The notes below the pieces were generated by a model that saw nothing but the letters and a program-made list of their open reading frames with translations, was not told the origin of the DNA and did not search any database. DNA of 64,000 nucleotides, from positions 1-64,000 of the forward strand of contig NZ_MAAX01000128.1 in the NCBI RefSeq assembly GCF_002162835.1, read 5' to 3'. Positions within the stretch are counted from its first letter, which is position 1. Every line of letters starts with the position of its first letter. Source of the DNA: Nonlabens dokdonensis (GTDB lineage: Bacteria > Bacteroidota > Bacteroidia > Flavobacteriales > Flavobacteriaceae). Below, piece by piece: positions 19,335 to 28,865 of the stretch. A program made the translations under genes and the position numbers.

Positions 19335-19904
19335 TTAATTCTTCCAGGAAAGAGTTTCCATCATTTTAACCATATCACTTTTTATGTAATCCACTGCAGG
19401 CAAGATAGAATCATAATTAGGCTGCGCATTGAAGTATAACGCAGCTGTTAAAAAGTGTTTAGTACTATCAGTTACATAGAATTGTGCGTTTGAAGCTGCA
19501 TCACCTTCTATCTCGTACATCATCCCGTAGGAGTTTTTAAGTTTGTTGACAAAAGGATAATCTGCGATAACGTCTGCTTTTTGATTATGCTCATAAGACA
19601 ACTTTTGACCATCTATAAGCAACTGCCTTAAATTATTTTTTACTGGTCTATAATTAAGATAGATGGTGGCGTCCATTCCTGGATACTCTATTTTCATAGA
19701 GCAATCACGCTTTGCAAGAACCCTAGCATATTCATTAAGCTCAAATGAAAAGGGACAGTTTTGATTTTCTGTAAATACATAATTACCCTTAGGAAAATCT
19801 AAAGCAAGCTGTCCATTAGGTTTAGGTAAAACCTCATTATCATTACAACTAGAAAATAAGATAATTAGAAATAATGCTAGTATAAATCTTAAGCTATAGT
19901 ACAT
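19335..19904 (-). CDS. gldD: Gliding motility lipoprotein GldD
   Basis: PKPNGQLALDFPKGNYVFTENQNCPFSFELNEYA; adjacent to gldE. Confidence 0.9.
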   Translation of the reverse strand: MYYSLRFILALFLIILFSSCNDNEVLPKPNGQLALDFPKGNYVFTENQNCPFSFELNEYARVLAKRDCSMKIEYPGMDATIYLNYRPVKNNLRQLLIDGQKLSYEHNQKADVIADYPFVNKLKNSYGMMYEIEGDAASNAQFYVTDSTKHFLTAALYFNAQPNYDSILPAVDYIKSDMVKMMETLSWKN

Positions 19905-21217
19905 TTAATTTGTTTAATTCTTTTTTTATCCATGACCTCAACTAAGAAGGTGATGTTGTGAAAAACAATAGAATCTAACTTACGTGGAAAATATCCTGTT
20001 TGCTCTAAAATGAATCCAGCTAGTGTTTCAGACTCGCCTTTTGCCGTTTCAAAAATTAAGATGTTATCTTCTTCAAGATCAAGAACTCTATAGAAATCTT
20101 TTAATTGTGTTTTGCCATCAAATATATAGTTTTTATCATCTAGCTTAGAATACACAATGTCTTCTTCATCAAATTCGTCACTTATATCTCCTACTATCTC
20201 CTCGATTATATCTTCAAGAGATATTAGCCCACTAGTACCACCATATTCATCCACTACTATAGCAATGTGTTTTTTCTTCTCTTGAAATTCTTGTAGAAGG
20301 TCATCTAGTTTCTTGTTTTCTGGAACAAAATAGGCTTCTCTCAACAACTTTGTCCATTCATAGTTTTTCCTATCTATATAAGGAAGCAAATCCTTTACAT
20401 AAAGTACTCCAGTAATTTGATCGATACTTTCTTTATAACAAGGAATACGAGAGTATCCATTTTCTATGACTTGAGGAATAATTTCTGTAAAAGGCAAGCT
20501 TTCATCGAGAGCAAAAACATCCATACGGTTGCGCATTACGTTTTTAGTATGCGTATTACCAAAACTTACAATTCCCTGTAACAGCTGTTGCTCCTCATCA
20601 GTAGTATCATTATCATCAGTAAGTTCCAAAGCTTGAGATAATTGTGATATTGTAATGTTAGATTTTTTACTACCCAAACGTTCTTGAATTTGTAGTGTAA
20701 CATAACGCATAGGTAAACTAAGAAAGCTAAATACTTTATCTAAAATATTAAGCGGTACAGCCATAAAACTGGCAAAACCTTTAGGATTACGGTTTGCATA
20801 AACCTTAGGGAAAATCTCGCCAAAGAGCAATATTAAAAAGGTAACAACTACAACCTCTAAAATAAAACGTACATTAATTTGAAAATCAAACAATTTGAAA
20901 GACGCAATGTTTTCAAACCAGGTATCACTCAAAATACTGAATATCAAAACTGATGTTATATTAATAGCATTATTTGCTATTAATATAGTTGCTAGTAATT
21001 TTTTAGGTTTCTGTAAAAGATTGCGTACTATTTGCCTTCTGGAAAAATCCTCATTTTCATCTTCCAGCTCTGTATTAGAGAGGCCAAAGAACGCGACCTC
21101 TGCACCGCTTATTAAAGCACTGGCAATGAGAAGTAGTATGAATATACAGATATATAGTAATTGATCTCCACTAGAAATCGTTGATATGATAGAAAGTTGT
21201 GATGGGTCAGGATCCAC
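19889..21217 (-). CDS. gldE: Gliding motility-associated protein GldE (CNNM/CBS, CorC-HlyC type)
   Basis: LLIASALISGAEVAFFGLSNTEL; CBS pair; IVVDEYGGTSGLISLEDIIEEIVGDISDE. Confidence 0.92.
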   Translation of the reverse strand: MDPDPSQLSIISTISSGDQLLYICIFILLLIASALISGAEVAFFGLSNTELEDENEDFSRRQIVRNLLQKPKKLLATILIANNAINITSVLIFSILSDTWFENIASFKLFDFQINVRFILEVVVVTFLILLFGEIFPKVYANRNPKGFASFMAVPLNILDKVFSFLSLPMRYVTLQIQERLGSKKSNITISQLSQALELTDDNDTTDEEQQLLQGIVSFGNTHTKNVMRNRMDVFALDESLPFTEIIPQVIENGYSRIPCYKESIDQITGVLYVKDLLPYIDRKNYEWTKLLREAYFVPENKKLDDLLQEFQEKKKHIAIVVDEYGGTSGLISLEDIIEEIVGDISDEFDEEDIVYSKLDDKNYIFDGKTQLKDFYRVLDLEEDNILIFETAKGESETLAGFILEQTGYFPRKLDSIVFHNITFLVEVMDKKRIKQIKCTIA

Positions 21218-21236
21218 TTAAAGAATGCTTAGTTTT

Positions 21237-21734
21237 TTAAAATGGTAAGTCATCATCCTCATTCACAGCTGTATTACTAGTAGCTGGCTGGCTATAAGTA
21301 TTACCTGATGCAGGATGTTGTGGTGAATTAGATGACGTGTTTTGAGAAGCGCCATCATTAGGTTGCCCCATAGGCTTACTAGTTGTAGAAGCTTGATTTT
21401 TAGGAGTCAGAAATGTAAACTCAGCCACCTGAATTTCAGTAGTATATCTTTGCTGACCATCTTCTCCAGTCCACTGACGGTTTTTGATGCGTCCTTCTAT
21501 ATATATTTTATCACCTTTTTTAAGGTATTTCTCACATACCTCTGCAGCTTTGTTTCTTACTACACAATTATGCCACTCAGTATTAGAAACACGTTCTCCG
21601 GTATTGCGGTTTACGTACTCTTCATTTGTAGCAAGGGGAAACCTTCCTATACAATTGCCTCCTTCAAAGTACTTCATTTTTACTTCATCTCCTGTGTGTC
21701 CTATAAGTATCACTTTGTTTACCGTACCTGCCAT
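21237..21734 (-). CDS. ssb: Single-stranded DNA-binding protein
   Basis: MAGTVNKVILIGHTGDEVKMKYFEGG...C-terminal acidic tail DDDLPF. Confidence 0.95.
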   Translation of the reverse strand: MAGTVNKVILIGHTGDEVKMKYFEGGNCIGRFPLATNEEYVNRNTGERVSNTEWHNCVVRNKAAEVCEKYLKKGDKIYIEGRIKNRQWTGEDGQQRYTTEIQVAEFTFLTPKNQASTTSKPMGQPNDGASQNTSSNSPQHPASGNTYSQPATSNTAVNEDDDLPF

Positions 21735-21783
21735 AATTAGTTTGTATTGAATTTATTGTCTTGTATCGTTTTAAAAAAGTCGT

Positions 21784-21791
21784 CAAAGATA
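21784..21791 (-). promoter_or_regulatory. -7 element TATCTTTG upstream of ssb
   Basis: caaagata on + strand. Confidence 0.5.
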
Positions 21792-21842
21792 TGAAAAAGC
21801 ACGTGTCACATGCTTCAATACTTCTAAATTACAAAATTGTTT

Positions 21843-22886
21843 TTACTTCTTTTGCCAAAATTCCTTTATAAAACGTTCCATTAAAACATGGACAGGTTTA
21901 GTTTTTACCTCTATAATGTCTATGCTATGACTTAGCTCTTCATCGACTTCAATAATCCAGAAATAAGCATGAACCTTTCTATGAGATAATTTATGTACGA
22001 TAGGCTGTTGATTATAAACGCTTTCGCGAAAGCGAGATCCACCTACTAACTCTCTAAACAATTTATTTGTAGTAATTTCCTGAGGCAGTAACGCTCCACT
22101 AGATTCTATATAAGGAAATTCAAATAGACCAGCCCAGATACTACTCGTATCGCGCTGCGATAGCACCGTTTTACCAGAAGGCGTCTGAATAACGAGATAA
22201 TGATGAAATAAATTTTTAACCTTAGTTTTTTTAATCTTTACCGGTAACTCTGTTATCCTATTTTCCTGGTAAGCCACGCAGTTATTTATAAAGGGACAGA
22301 TATTACAATTGGGATTCTTAGGAACACACTGCAGCGCACCGAATTCCATGATCGCTTGATTATAAGTTGCAGGATCATTTTTATCTAACAACTTGCCAGC
22401 AAGTGACTTGAACTCTTTCACTCCAGCAGGTATATTTATAGGTGTAGCCACGCCATAAATACGTGATAAAACGCGATACACATTTCCATCCACAACTGCA
22501 ACAGCTTCACCGTAGGCAAAACTTGCTATTGCAGCGGCTGTATACTCGCCTACACCTTTTAAACGAAGTAAATCTTTATAATTATCTGGGAATTTTGAGT
22601 TGTTATCGATAATCTGCACAGCGGCAGTTTGTAAATTTCTTGCTCTGGAATAATAACCTAAACCTTGCCATAATTTGAGCACCTGATCTTGAGGTGCGTG
22701 AGCGAGATCTTCTACCGTAGGATACTTTTTAACAAAACTTTTATAGTAAGGTAACCCTTGATTAACGCGTGTTTGCTGTAAAATCACTTCACTTAGCCAG
22801 ATGTAATAAGGATTCTTAGTATCCCGCCACGGCAGTGATCTTTTGTTAACTATATACCAATCAATGAGTTGCTGTGAAAAGTTCAT
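21843..22886 (-). CDS. mutY: A/G-specific adenine glycosylase
   Basis: LPWRDTKNPYYIWLSEVILQQTRVNQGLPYY; LKGVGEYTAAAIASFAYGE; 4Fe-4S cysteines CVPKNPNCNICPFINNC. Confidence 0.95.
   Translation of the reverse strand: MNFSQQLIDWYIVNKRSLPWRDTKNPYYIWLSEVILQQTRVNQGLPYYKSFVKKYPTVEDLAHAPQDQVLKLWQGLGYYSRARNLQTAAVQIIDNNSKFPDNYKDLLRLKGVGEYTAAAIASFAYGEAVAVVDGNVYRVLSRIYGVATPINIPAGVKEFKSLAGKLLDKNDPATYNQAIMEFGALQCVPKNPNCNICPFINNCVAYQENRITELPVKIKKTKVKNLFHHYLVIQTPSGKTVLSQRDTSSIWAGLFEFPYIESSGALLPQEITTNKLFRELVGGSRFRESVYNQQPIVHKLSHRKVHAYFWIIEVDEELSHSIDIIEVKTKPVHVLMERFIKEFWQKK
22019..22034. repeat. CGCTTTCGCGAAAGCG palindrome (exact; in mutY, frame RFRES)
   Basis: Exact match. Confidence 0.97.
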
Positions 22887-22967
22887 AAAATGCGTTAAAA
22901 TGCTAGTCGCAATATATATCTTCTTAAATTTTAATCAATTAGAGATTTCATATTTAGTTTTTTAAGG

Positions 22968-22975
22968 TATATTTG
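22968..22975 (+). promoter_or_regulatory. -7 element TATATTTG upstream of HU gene
   Basis: Matches TAnnTTTG. Confidence 0.5.
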
Positions 22976-23009
22976 CGCCCTATTTAATAACCCTAATTAA
23001 ATTTAAAAA

Positions 23010-23300
23010 ATGACTAAAGCAGATATCGTATCTAAAATTTCAGACAAACTTGGAATGGAGAAGAATGATGTACAAGCAACTGTTGAGTCTTTCATGAATG
23101 AAGTGAAGGATTCTTTAGAAACTGGAGAGAATGTTTACCTGAGAGGTTTTGGAAGCTTCATAGTTAAAACTAGAGCTGAGAAAACTGGACGCAACATCTC
23201 TAAGAATACAACAATTAAAATCCCTGCTCACAATATTCCAGCATTCAAACCTGCAAAAGTGTTTGTAGATGGAGTAAAAACAAACGTAAAAGTTAAGTAA
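23010..23300 (+). CDS. HU family DNA-binding protein
   Basis: MTKADIVSKISDKLGMEKNDVQATVESFMNEVKDSL...GFGSFIVKTRAEKTGRN. Confidence 0.95.
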   Translation: MTKADIVSKISDKLGMEKNDVQATVESFMNEVKDSLETGENVYLRGFGSFIVKTRAEKTGRNISKNTTIKIPAHNIPAFKPAKVFVDGVKTNVKVK

Positions 23301-23313
23301 AAATATAAGAGAT

Positions 23314-23406
23314 ATGCCAAGCGGTAAAAAAAGAAAAAGACATAAGGTAGCAACGCACAAACGTAAAAAACGTCGTCGTGCTAATCGTCACAAGAAGAAA
23401 AAGTAG
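23314..23406 (+). CDS. 30-aa very basic small protein (missed by the ORF track)
   Basis: ATG 23314 to TAG 23404-23406: MPSGKKRKRHKVATHKRKKRRRANRHKKKK; between HU and RNase G genes. Confidence 0.8.
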   Translation: MPSGKKRKRHKVATHKRKKRRRANRHKKKK

Positions 23407-23424
23407 TCTAGGACTACTTTTTCT
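23396..23424 (+). terminator. Perfect 13-bp hairpin spanning the stop codon of the 30-aa ORF
   Basis: AGAAAAAGTAGTC-TAG-GACTACTTTTTCT followed by ATTTTT. Confidence 0.75.
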
Positions 23425-23565
23425 ATTTTTAAGTTCATTGACATAGGGTTGCATATGACAGCTCGTTCATAGTATAAACTAACCTAGTTTATACACTATT
23501 ATTATAAACATACTTTGCTGTTTCTAATCGTTAGAAACTGTGAAGTTTTAAACATTACAGGAATT

Positions 23566-25107
23566 ATGGATAAAGAAATTATTATCCGTTCCAGTGCTAC
23601 AAAAATCGATTATGCCCTTACTAAAAACGGTAGGCTGGTCGAATTACACAAAGATGAAGAAGAAAGTAAGTTTGCTGTAAGCGATATATTCATTGCAAAA
23701 ACACGCAAGGTACTCTCTGGTCTTAACGCTACATTTGTTGATGTAGGCTATGAAAAAGATGGTTTTTTACACTATCACGACCTAGGAGTTAAATACCTTA
23801 CTCAACTTAAATTCACTAAACAAATTTTAAGCGGCAGACGTAAAAATTACGCGCTTAAAGATATCAAGTTGGAAAAAGATCTAGAAAAACATGGTGCGAT
23901 CGAGAAAATGATCACTCCAGGACAACCAGTTCTTGTTCAAGTTGTTAAAGAACCTATCTCTACTAAAGGACCTCGCCTAAGTGCAGAGCTTTCTTTACCA
24001 GGTAGATATGTCGTTCTTGTTCCTTTTTCTGATCGCATTTCTATATCCCAAAAAATAGAAGATCGTGAAGAAAAAAGCCGTCTTAAAAGACTTGTAAAAA
24101 GCATTAAACCTGAAGGATTTGGCGTTATTGTACGCACAGTCGCAAAAGGTAAATTAGTAGCAGATCTGGACCAAGATTTACAAAATCTTGTTACAAAATG
24201 GGAAAACATGTGCAGTAAAATGTATAAAGCTCCTTTCCCAACTAAAGTTATGACTGAAGTAAGTCGTACTAATTCCCTTATGAGAGATGTTTTTAACGAT
24301 ACGTACACCTCTATCATAGTAGATGATCAAGAAGTATATGAAGAAATTAAAGACTATTTAAAAACTATTGCCCCACATAAAGAATCTATTGTAAAATACC
24401 ACAACCCAAAAACATCCATTTTTGAGAAATACGGTATAGAACGACAGATTAAAACGTCATTTGGCCGTACTGTATCCATGAGTAAAGGTGCTTACCTTGT
24501 CATAGAACACACTGAAGCCATGCATGTTATAGATGTGAACTCTGGTAATAGATCTAATAAAGCAGATAGTCAGGAAGACACCGCACTAGAAACAAACATG
24601 ATCTCAGCAACAGAAATTGCACGCCAGTTAAGGCTTAGAGACATGGGCGGAATCATAGTGGTAGATTTTATCGATATGCGCAAAGCAGAGAATCGCAAGA
24701 AACTCTATGAACACATGCGTGATGAAATGGCTGACGACCGAGCAAAACACAAAATCTTGCCGCCTAGTAAATTTGGTTTAATCCAGATTACAAGACAGCG
24801 TGTAAGACAAGAAGTTAATATCAAAACTCGTGAGGAAAACCCTGATGGCAATGGAAATGAGATACAAGCTCCTATCCTAGTCATACAGGAAATCAAAGAA
24901 AATCTAGAAAGACACCTCAAGGCTGGCCATAAAAAGGTAACGCTACATGCGCATCCTTTCATTGCCGCCTTTATTACAAAAGGTTATCCTTCTATACGAT
25001 CTAAGTGGTTTATGAAACACAAAAAATGGATCAAGGTAATGCCTCGAGACGCCTACACTTATCTAGAATATCATTTCAAAGATAAAGACGGTAACGAGCT
25101 TACTTAA
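23566..25107 (+). CDS. Rne/Rng family ribonuclease (RNase G-like)
   Basis: Start moved to MDKEIIIRSSATKIDYALTKNGRLVEL; GAYLVIEHTEAMHVIDVNSGN; DMGGIIVVDFIDM. Confidence 0.94.
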   Translation: MDKEIIIRSSATKIDYALTKNGRLVELHKDEEESKFAVSDIFIAKTRKVLSGLNATFVDVGYEKDGFLHYHDLGVKYLTQLKFTKQILSGRRKNYALKDIKLEKDLEKHGAIEKMITPGQPVLVQVVKEPISTKGPRLSAELSLPGRYVVLVPFSDRISISQKIEDREEKSRLKRLVKSIKPEGFGVIVRTVAKGKLVADLDQDLQNLVTKWENMCSKMYKAPFPTKVMTEVSRTNSLMRDVFNDTYTSIIVDDQEVYEEIKDYLKTIAPHKESIVKYHNPKTSIFEKYGIERQIKTSFGRTVSMSKGAYLVIEHTEAMHVIDVNSGNRSNKADSQEDTALETNMISATEIARQLRLRDMGGIIVVDFIDMRKAENRKKLYEHMRDEMADDRAKHKILPPSKFGLIQITRQRVRQEVNIKTREENPDGNGNEIQAPILVIQEIKENLERHLKAGHKKVTLHAHPFIAAFITKGYPSIRSKWFMKHKKWIKVMPRDAYTYLEYHFKDKDGNELT

Positions 25108-25113
25108 AAACTT

Positions 25114-25150
25114 AAAACGCCTACAAACATAAATTTGTAGGCGTTTTTTT
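25114..25150 (+). terminator. Intrinsic terminator after RNase G gene
   Basis: AAAACGCCTACAAA/TTTGTAGGCGTTTT stem, T-run. Confidence 0.9.
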
Positions 25151-25169
25151 ATGGGTTGTATTTAGGTTT

Positions 25170-25185
25170 CGCTTTCGCGAAAGCG
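25170..25185. repeat. CGCTTTCGCGAAAGCG palindrome (exact; convergent intergenic)
   Basis: Exact match. Confidence 0.97.
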
Positions 25186-25224
25186 CAAGGTAGAAAGCTA
25201 CTTTTAATATTACTTACAATTGAG

Positions 25225-26016
25225 TTAGAAATAAGCGTATTCCATTTTCAAAATTGTATCTGGTTGATCATTTACAAGAATCAGTATTTTGATACAATTG
25301 CCTTTTTTATCGAATTCAAGATACTGCCTTTTAGAAACTTCAGTCTCATCTCTGTCATTATATCGAGTAGTAATCTTAACTGGGTAACCATCTTCATTAT
25401 ATTTAGTCATTATGATCTCTGCAATCTCGTTCTCAGAGTAAGAAATAGTTTGTTTTACAACTCTACCATTTTTATCATTATCAAAAACTCTAATTTCAAC
25501 AGGAGTGTCATCGTCGGGATAATAAAGCTCTTCTTTTATTTTAAAGCCATTTTTAAAGTGACTACTTATTCTAAAAGAATCATTTTCATCATCTCCGCGT
25601 ATTTGTTTCTGCTCTATAATTTGTCTTTTCTCATCTAATTTATAACTGTAATTTAATGTAGTGTCTAACTCTCCTCTAGAATTATATTCTTTTTTTGTTA
25701 TTAAGAATGCCTTATTGTCATACTCATAAAGAAATTTTCTATTCAAAACGTTATTTATCAACCAATGACGCTCTATGGTATTCCCCTTTCTATCAAAGTA
25801 AAAATGGTTATCAATAGCTCTTGAATATTTATTGGGTTTTATCTTTTGGGCTATAATTGTTCCATTTTGTTCAACAGCATTGAATTGAGAGATTTTTACA
25901 GAGGAAACCTTTCCTTTTAAATTGAGTTTTTTATAATGGTTCACTACTTGTGAGCTGGAACAACTACTGCATGAAATGAGAACTAATATGAGTAAGAAAA
26001 AGAAATTATATTTCAT
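25225..26016 (-). CDS. Hypothetical lipoprotein with repeated Y/F-D-x-x-G-N/R-x motifs
   Basis: MKYNFFFLLILVLISCSSCSSS lipobox; FDRKGNTIE, YNSRGELDT, FDNDKNGRVVK, YNEDGYPVKI, FDKKGNCIK. Confidence 0.8.
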   Translation of the reverse strand: MKYNFFFLLILVLISCSSCSSSQVVNHYKKLNLKGKVSSVKISQFNAVEQNGTIIAQKIKPNKYSRAIDNHFYFDRKGNTIERHWLINNVLNRKFLYEYDNKAFLITKKEYNSRGELDTTLNYSYKLDEKRQIIEQKQIRGDDENDSFRISSHFKNGFKIKEELYYPDDDTPVEIRVFDNDKNGRVVKQTISYSENEIAEIIMTKYNEDGYPVKITTRYNDRDETEVSKRQYLEFDKKGNCIKILILVNDQPDTILKMEYAYF

Positions 26017-26104
26017 AAAGTATGATCAAGAATTAGTTGCGATCAATTATTAAATATAATAACAATCTTTTCTAAAATAAACTACCTCAACACAAATTAC
26101 AAAG

Positions 26105-26112
26105 TACCTTTG
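26105..26112 (+). promoter_or_regulatory. -7 element TACCTTTG upstream of acyl-CoA thioesterase
   Basis: Matches TAnnTTTG. Confidence 0.5.
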
Positions 26113-26129
26113 CAAAAAAATTGAGCAGC

Positions 26130-26639
26130 ATGCAGCCTAAAACACCTTCACAATCATTTACTACCGTAACCGATATGGTATTGCCTAGTGAGACAAATCC
26201 GTTGAATAACTTATTCGGTGGTGAGTTGCTGGCACGTATGGATCGTGCAGCTAGTATCGCTGCGAGACGTCATTCCAGGCGTATTGTGGTTACCGCGTCT
26301 GTAAATCATGTGGCTTTTAATAGAATGGTTCCTCTAGGAAGTGTGGTAACTATAGAAGCACAAGTGACTAGAGCTTTTAACACCTCCATGGAAGTTTATA
26401 TGGACGTTTGGGTAGAAGATCGTGAAAGCGGTGAACGCACTAAAGCAAATGAAGCTATCTATTCTTTTGTAGCGGTAGATGAAACTGGAAGACCAGTACA
26501 AATCGCTCCTATCCAACCAGAAAGCGAGATGGAAAAAGAACGATATGATGCGGCCTTAAGGCGTAAACAATTAAGTCTCGTTCTCGCTGGAAAAATGAAG
26601 GCTAAAGATGCTACCGAGTTAAAAGCGCTTTTTGAGTAA
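26130..26639 (+). CDS. Acyl-CoA thioesterase (hotdog family)
   Basis: TVTDMVLPSETNPLNNLFGGELLARMDRAASIAA; ATG at 26130 preferred over TTG 26121. Confidence 0.9.
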   Translation: MQPKTPSQSFTTVTDMVLPSETNPLNNLFGGELLARMDRAASIAARRHSRRIVVTASVNHVAFNRMVPLGSVVTIEAQVTRAFNTSMEVYMDVWVEDRESGERTKANEAIYSFVAVDETGRPVQIAPIQPESEMEKERYDAALRRKQLSLVLAGKMKAKDATELKALFE

Positions 26640-26730
26640 TTTTTATTAATTGAGAAAGCTTTGAAGCTAGCTCAGTTTACCAGCATTTTTAACCTTTCCG
26701 ACCAAATTTCCGTAAACTCCAATTTGCCCA

Positions 26731-26760
26731 CCTTTCCCATAATTAGGAAAGGAGTTTTTT
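26731..26760 (+). terminator. Intrinsic terminator after thioesterase
   Basis: CCTTTCC-cataatta-GGAAAGG followed by AGTTTTTT. Confidence 0.75.
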
Positions 26761-26903
26761 GAAATGTTATATTAAAAATAGGTTTTGACTGTCGTTCAAC
26801 CTTGCATTGAGTTTATTTGAGTTATAGTAATCTCTTTATCAAAAAGTTTTGAACTTTAATTCAATCTAGCATATTTGATTTAAAATTCAAGTTGAAGTTC
26901 AAA

Positions 26904-28109
26904 CTACTTTCTAGCAATCCAACTTGCCGGATCTACAGTTTCAGTATCTTGCATGAGAACAAACTTTAACTCGGTCTCGCCGGAATTAGAAGTGAAAATC
27001 TCACCTATTATATCTTTGGTATTTACTTTATCTCCTTTTTCAACACTTACGATTTTTAAATTATCGTAAATAGAGGTGTAATTACCATGTCTTATGTGCA
27101 CGGCTAGAATACCGTACCTGCTTTTTGTAATACGTATTACCTCTCCTTCAAATACGGCGCGTACTTTGGCACCAGCTGGACTTTGTAATCTTATACCGTT
27201 AGATTCAATCGTCAAGGATCTTACTACTGGATGCGGTTGTCTCCCATAACGCCTAGAAACAAAACCTTCTTCTACTGGCCATGGCAGCTTTCCTTTGTTA
27301 CTTTTAAAGTTATTGGCTAATATTTTTGCCTCTGGTGTTAGGAAAAATTTATTAGCAACCGCTCCGGTTTTTCCTTTGTTAGAAGCTTTTATATCGGCAG
27401 CGATTAAGGCTCTAAGTTCTCTGTCTATCTTATTGCGCTCCTTTGCTTTTTCTTTAATATCCGCTGCGTACTCTTTCTCATTTGCTCGTACTACGGCAAG
27501 CAAATTCTCTTGCTCTATTTTATCGTCTTTTAAAGCGGCTCTTTGCTTTTTGTTTAACGCAATCACTTTATTTTTCTCCTCTTTTTCTTGAGCGAGTAGT
27601 TTATTCTTTTCAGACAAGGCGTCTGATTTTACAGTGATTTCTTCTGCCTGTTTTTTGCGGTAATTTGCATAGGATTGCAGATATTGTACTCTTTTATAAG
27701 CTTGTAGAAAATTTTCTGAACTTAATAAAAACATCAGTCGGCTTTGATCGTTTTGAGACTTATAAGCTTTCACGATCATCTCAGCATATTCTGCTTTGAG
27801 AGATTTGATCTCTTCTTGTAGTTTTTTAATCTGGGCAGTATTTGCCTTAATATTTCTCGTCAGATTATTAGCTTGTTTATTTGTAATGTTGATTATTTCT
27901 TGAGTGCGGGCAATTTTCTTGTCAATAGTTTCAACCAGCAAAACCATTGTTTTCTCTTCTTTTCTTACGCTTTTGAGCAGCCTATCAAATTGGTTGATTT
28001 CTTTTTGAATCTCTGCTTTACGTCGTTCTAGAGCAGCTTTACTTGTTTGCGCTTTCGCGAAAGCGAAACACAAAACAAACACTATAAATAAGAGACAATG
28101 CTTTTTCAT
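26904..28109 (-). CDS. Murein hydrolase activator EnvC-like, M23 peptidase domain
   Basis: Signal peptide, long coiled coil, degenerate M23 C-terminus GIRLQSPAGAKVRAVFEGEV...VHIRHGNYTSIYDNL. Confidence 0.9.
   Translation of the reverse strand: MKKHCLLFIVFVLCFAFAKAQTSKAALERRKAEIQKEINQFDRLLKSVRKEEKTMVLLVETIDKKIARTQEIINITNKQANNLTRNIKANTAQIKKLQEEIKSLKAEYAEMIVKAYKSQNDQSRLMFLLSSENFLQAYKRVQYLQSYANYRKKQAEEITVKSDALSEKNKLLAQEKEEKNKVIALNKKQRAALKDDKIEQENLLAVVRANEKEYAADIKEKAKERNKIDRELRALIAADIKASNKGKTGAVANKFFLTPEAKILANNFKSNKGKLPWPVEEGFVSRRYGRQPHPVVRSLTIESNGIRLQSPAGAKVRAVFEGEVIRITKSRYGILAVHIRHGNYTSIYDNLKIVSVEKGDKVNTKDIIGEIFTSNSGETELKFVLMQDTETVDPASWIARK
28050..28065. repeat. CGCTTTCGCGAAAGCG palindrome (exact; in signal peptide of EnvC-like gene, frame AFAKA)
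   Basis: Exact match. Confidence 0.97.
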
Positions 28110-28865
28110 TTAAAATTCAAATGTGCTATAGCCTTGTGGCATACTAAATGGAAACGTAACTTGTTCATTAAACTCAACGTTTTTAAACTCCATTTCTACT
28201 TTAGAATCTCGATTACGTTGTTTTGCCTCAATTCTAACTTCTAATGGTACTATTTTGCCATCTACGATTTGATATTCTGGGTAATTCATCTTGAGATAAC
28301 TACCTTCAGATGGTTTTGAAATGGACTGTTCTGACACCTTAAAATCTGAAGGTCGTAGGCTGAATAACTTTGTAACTATCGCATCTTCTCTAAACTGATA
28401 ATTGTTATTTGCAATATTAAAATCTTTGTTATCTAGAGATTCTACAGCCTGACCTAATAACAAATCTTCTAGTTGTGTAAATGTAATTTCTTCTCCTAGA
28501 AAATCACTGATCAGGCTAAAATCGCCATCAAATGACCTGCGATTCAATTTTTCATAGAACTGTACACGATCTGGAGTTATATAGACTTTTGCTCCTGTAA
28601 AACCTAGTATACTAGCACTCATCCAGATTTGCTTTCCTTTTTCCATACGCAAATTCATGGTAAAAGATCTAGTGGTTTGTGAGTTATCATAACTAACAGA
28701 AAGTCGTGCCTTCATGGTTTTAAAATCAATGCGGGCTGCTTCATGAGCTTTAACAACTTTAGACTTCTTTGCCGTGGCTACAGCATCATTTGCAGCTCTT
28801 TGTGTGCTACCACATGCCATTAAAACAAATGCGGCTGCTATATATAGGTACTTAAGGTATCTCAT
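28110..28865 (-). CDS. DUF4292 domain-containing lipoprotein
   Basis: MRYLKYLYIAAAFVLMACGSTQ; LolA-like body; between TPR and EnvC-like genes. Confidence 0.8.
   Translation of the reverse strand: MRYLKYLYIAAAFVLMACGSTQRAANDAVATAKKSKVVKAHEAARIDFKTMKARLSVSYDNSQTTRSFTMNLRMEKGKQIWMSASILGFTGAKVYITPDRVQFYEKLNRRSFDGDFSLISDFLGEEITFTQLEDLLLGQAVESLDNKDFNIANNNYQFREDAIVTKLFSLRPSDFKVSEQSISKPSEGSYLKMNYPEYQIVDGKIVPLEVRIEAKQRNRDSKVEMEFKNVEFNEQVTFPFSMPQGYSTFEF

Noticed and set aside
21342-21750. Plus-strand ORFs antisense to ssb
   Set aside because: ssb is unambiguous; antisense frames have no supporting features.
23407-23565. Possible tRNA or small RNA between the 30-aa ORF and RNase G
   Set aside because: Apart from the terminator-like hairpin I found no cloverleaf or conserved RNA signature.
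25156-25638. 160-aa plus-strand ORF in the track (MYLGFAFAKAQGRK...)
   Set aside because: Mostly antisense to the 25225-26016 lipoprotein, low-complexity hydrophobic translation, and its start lies in the RNase G terminator/palindrome region.
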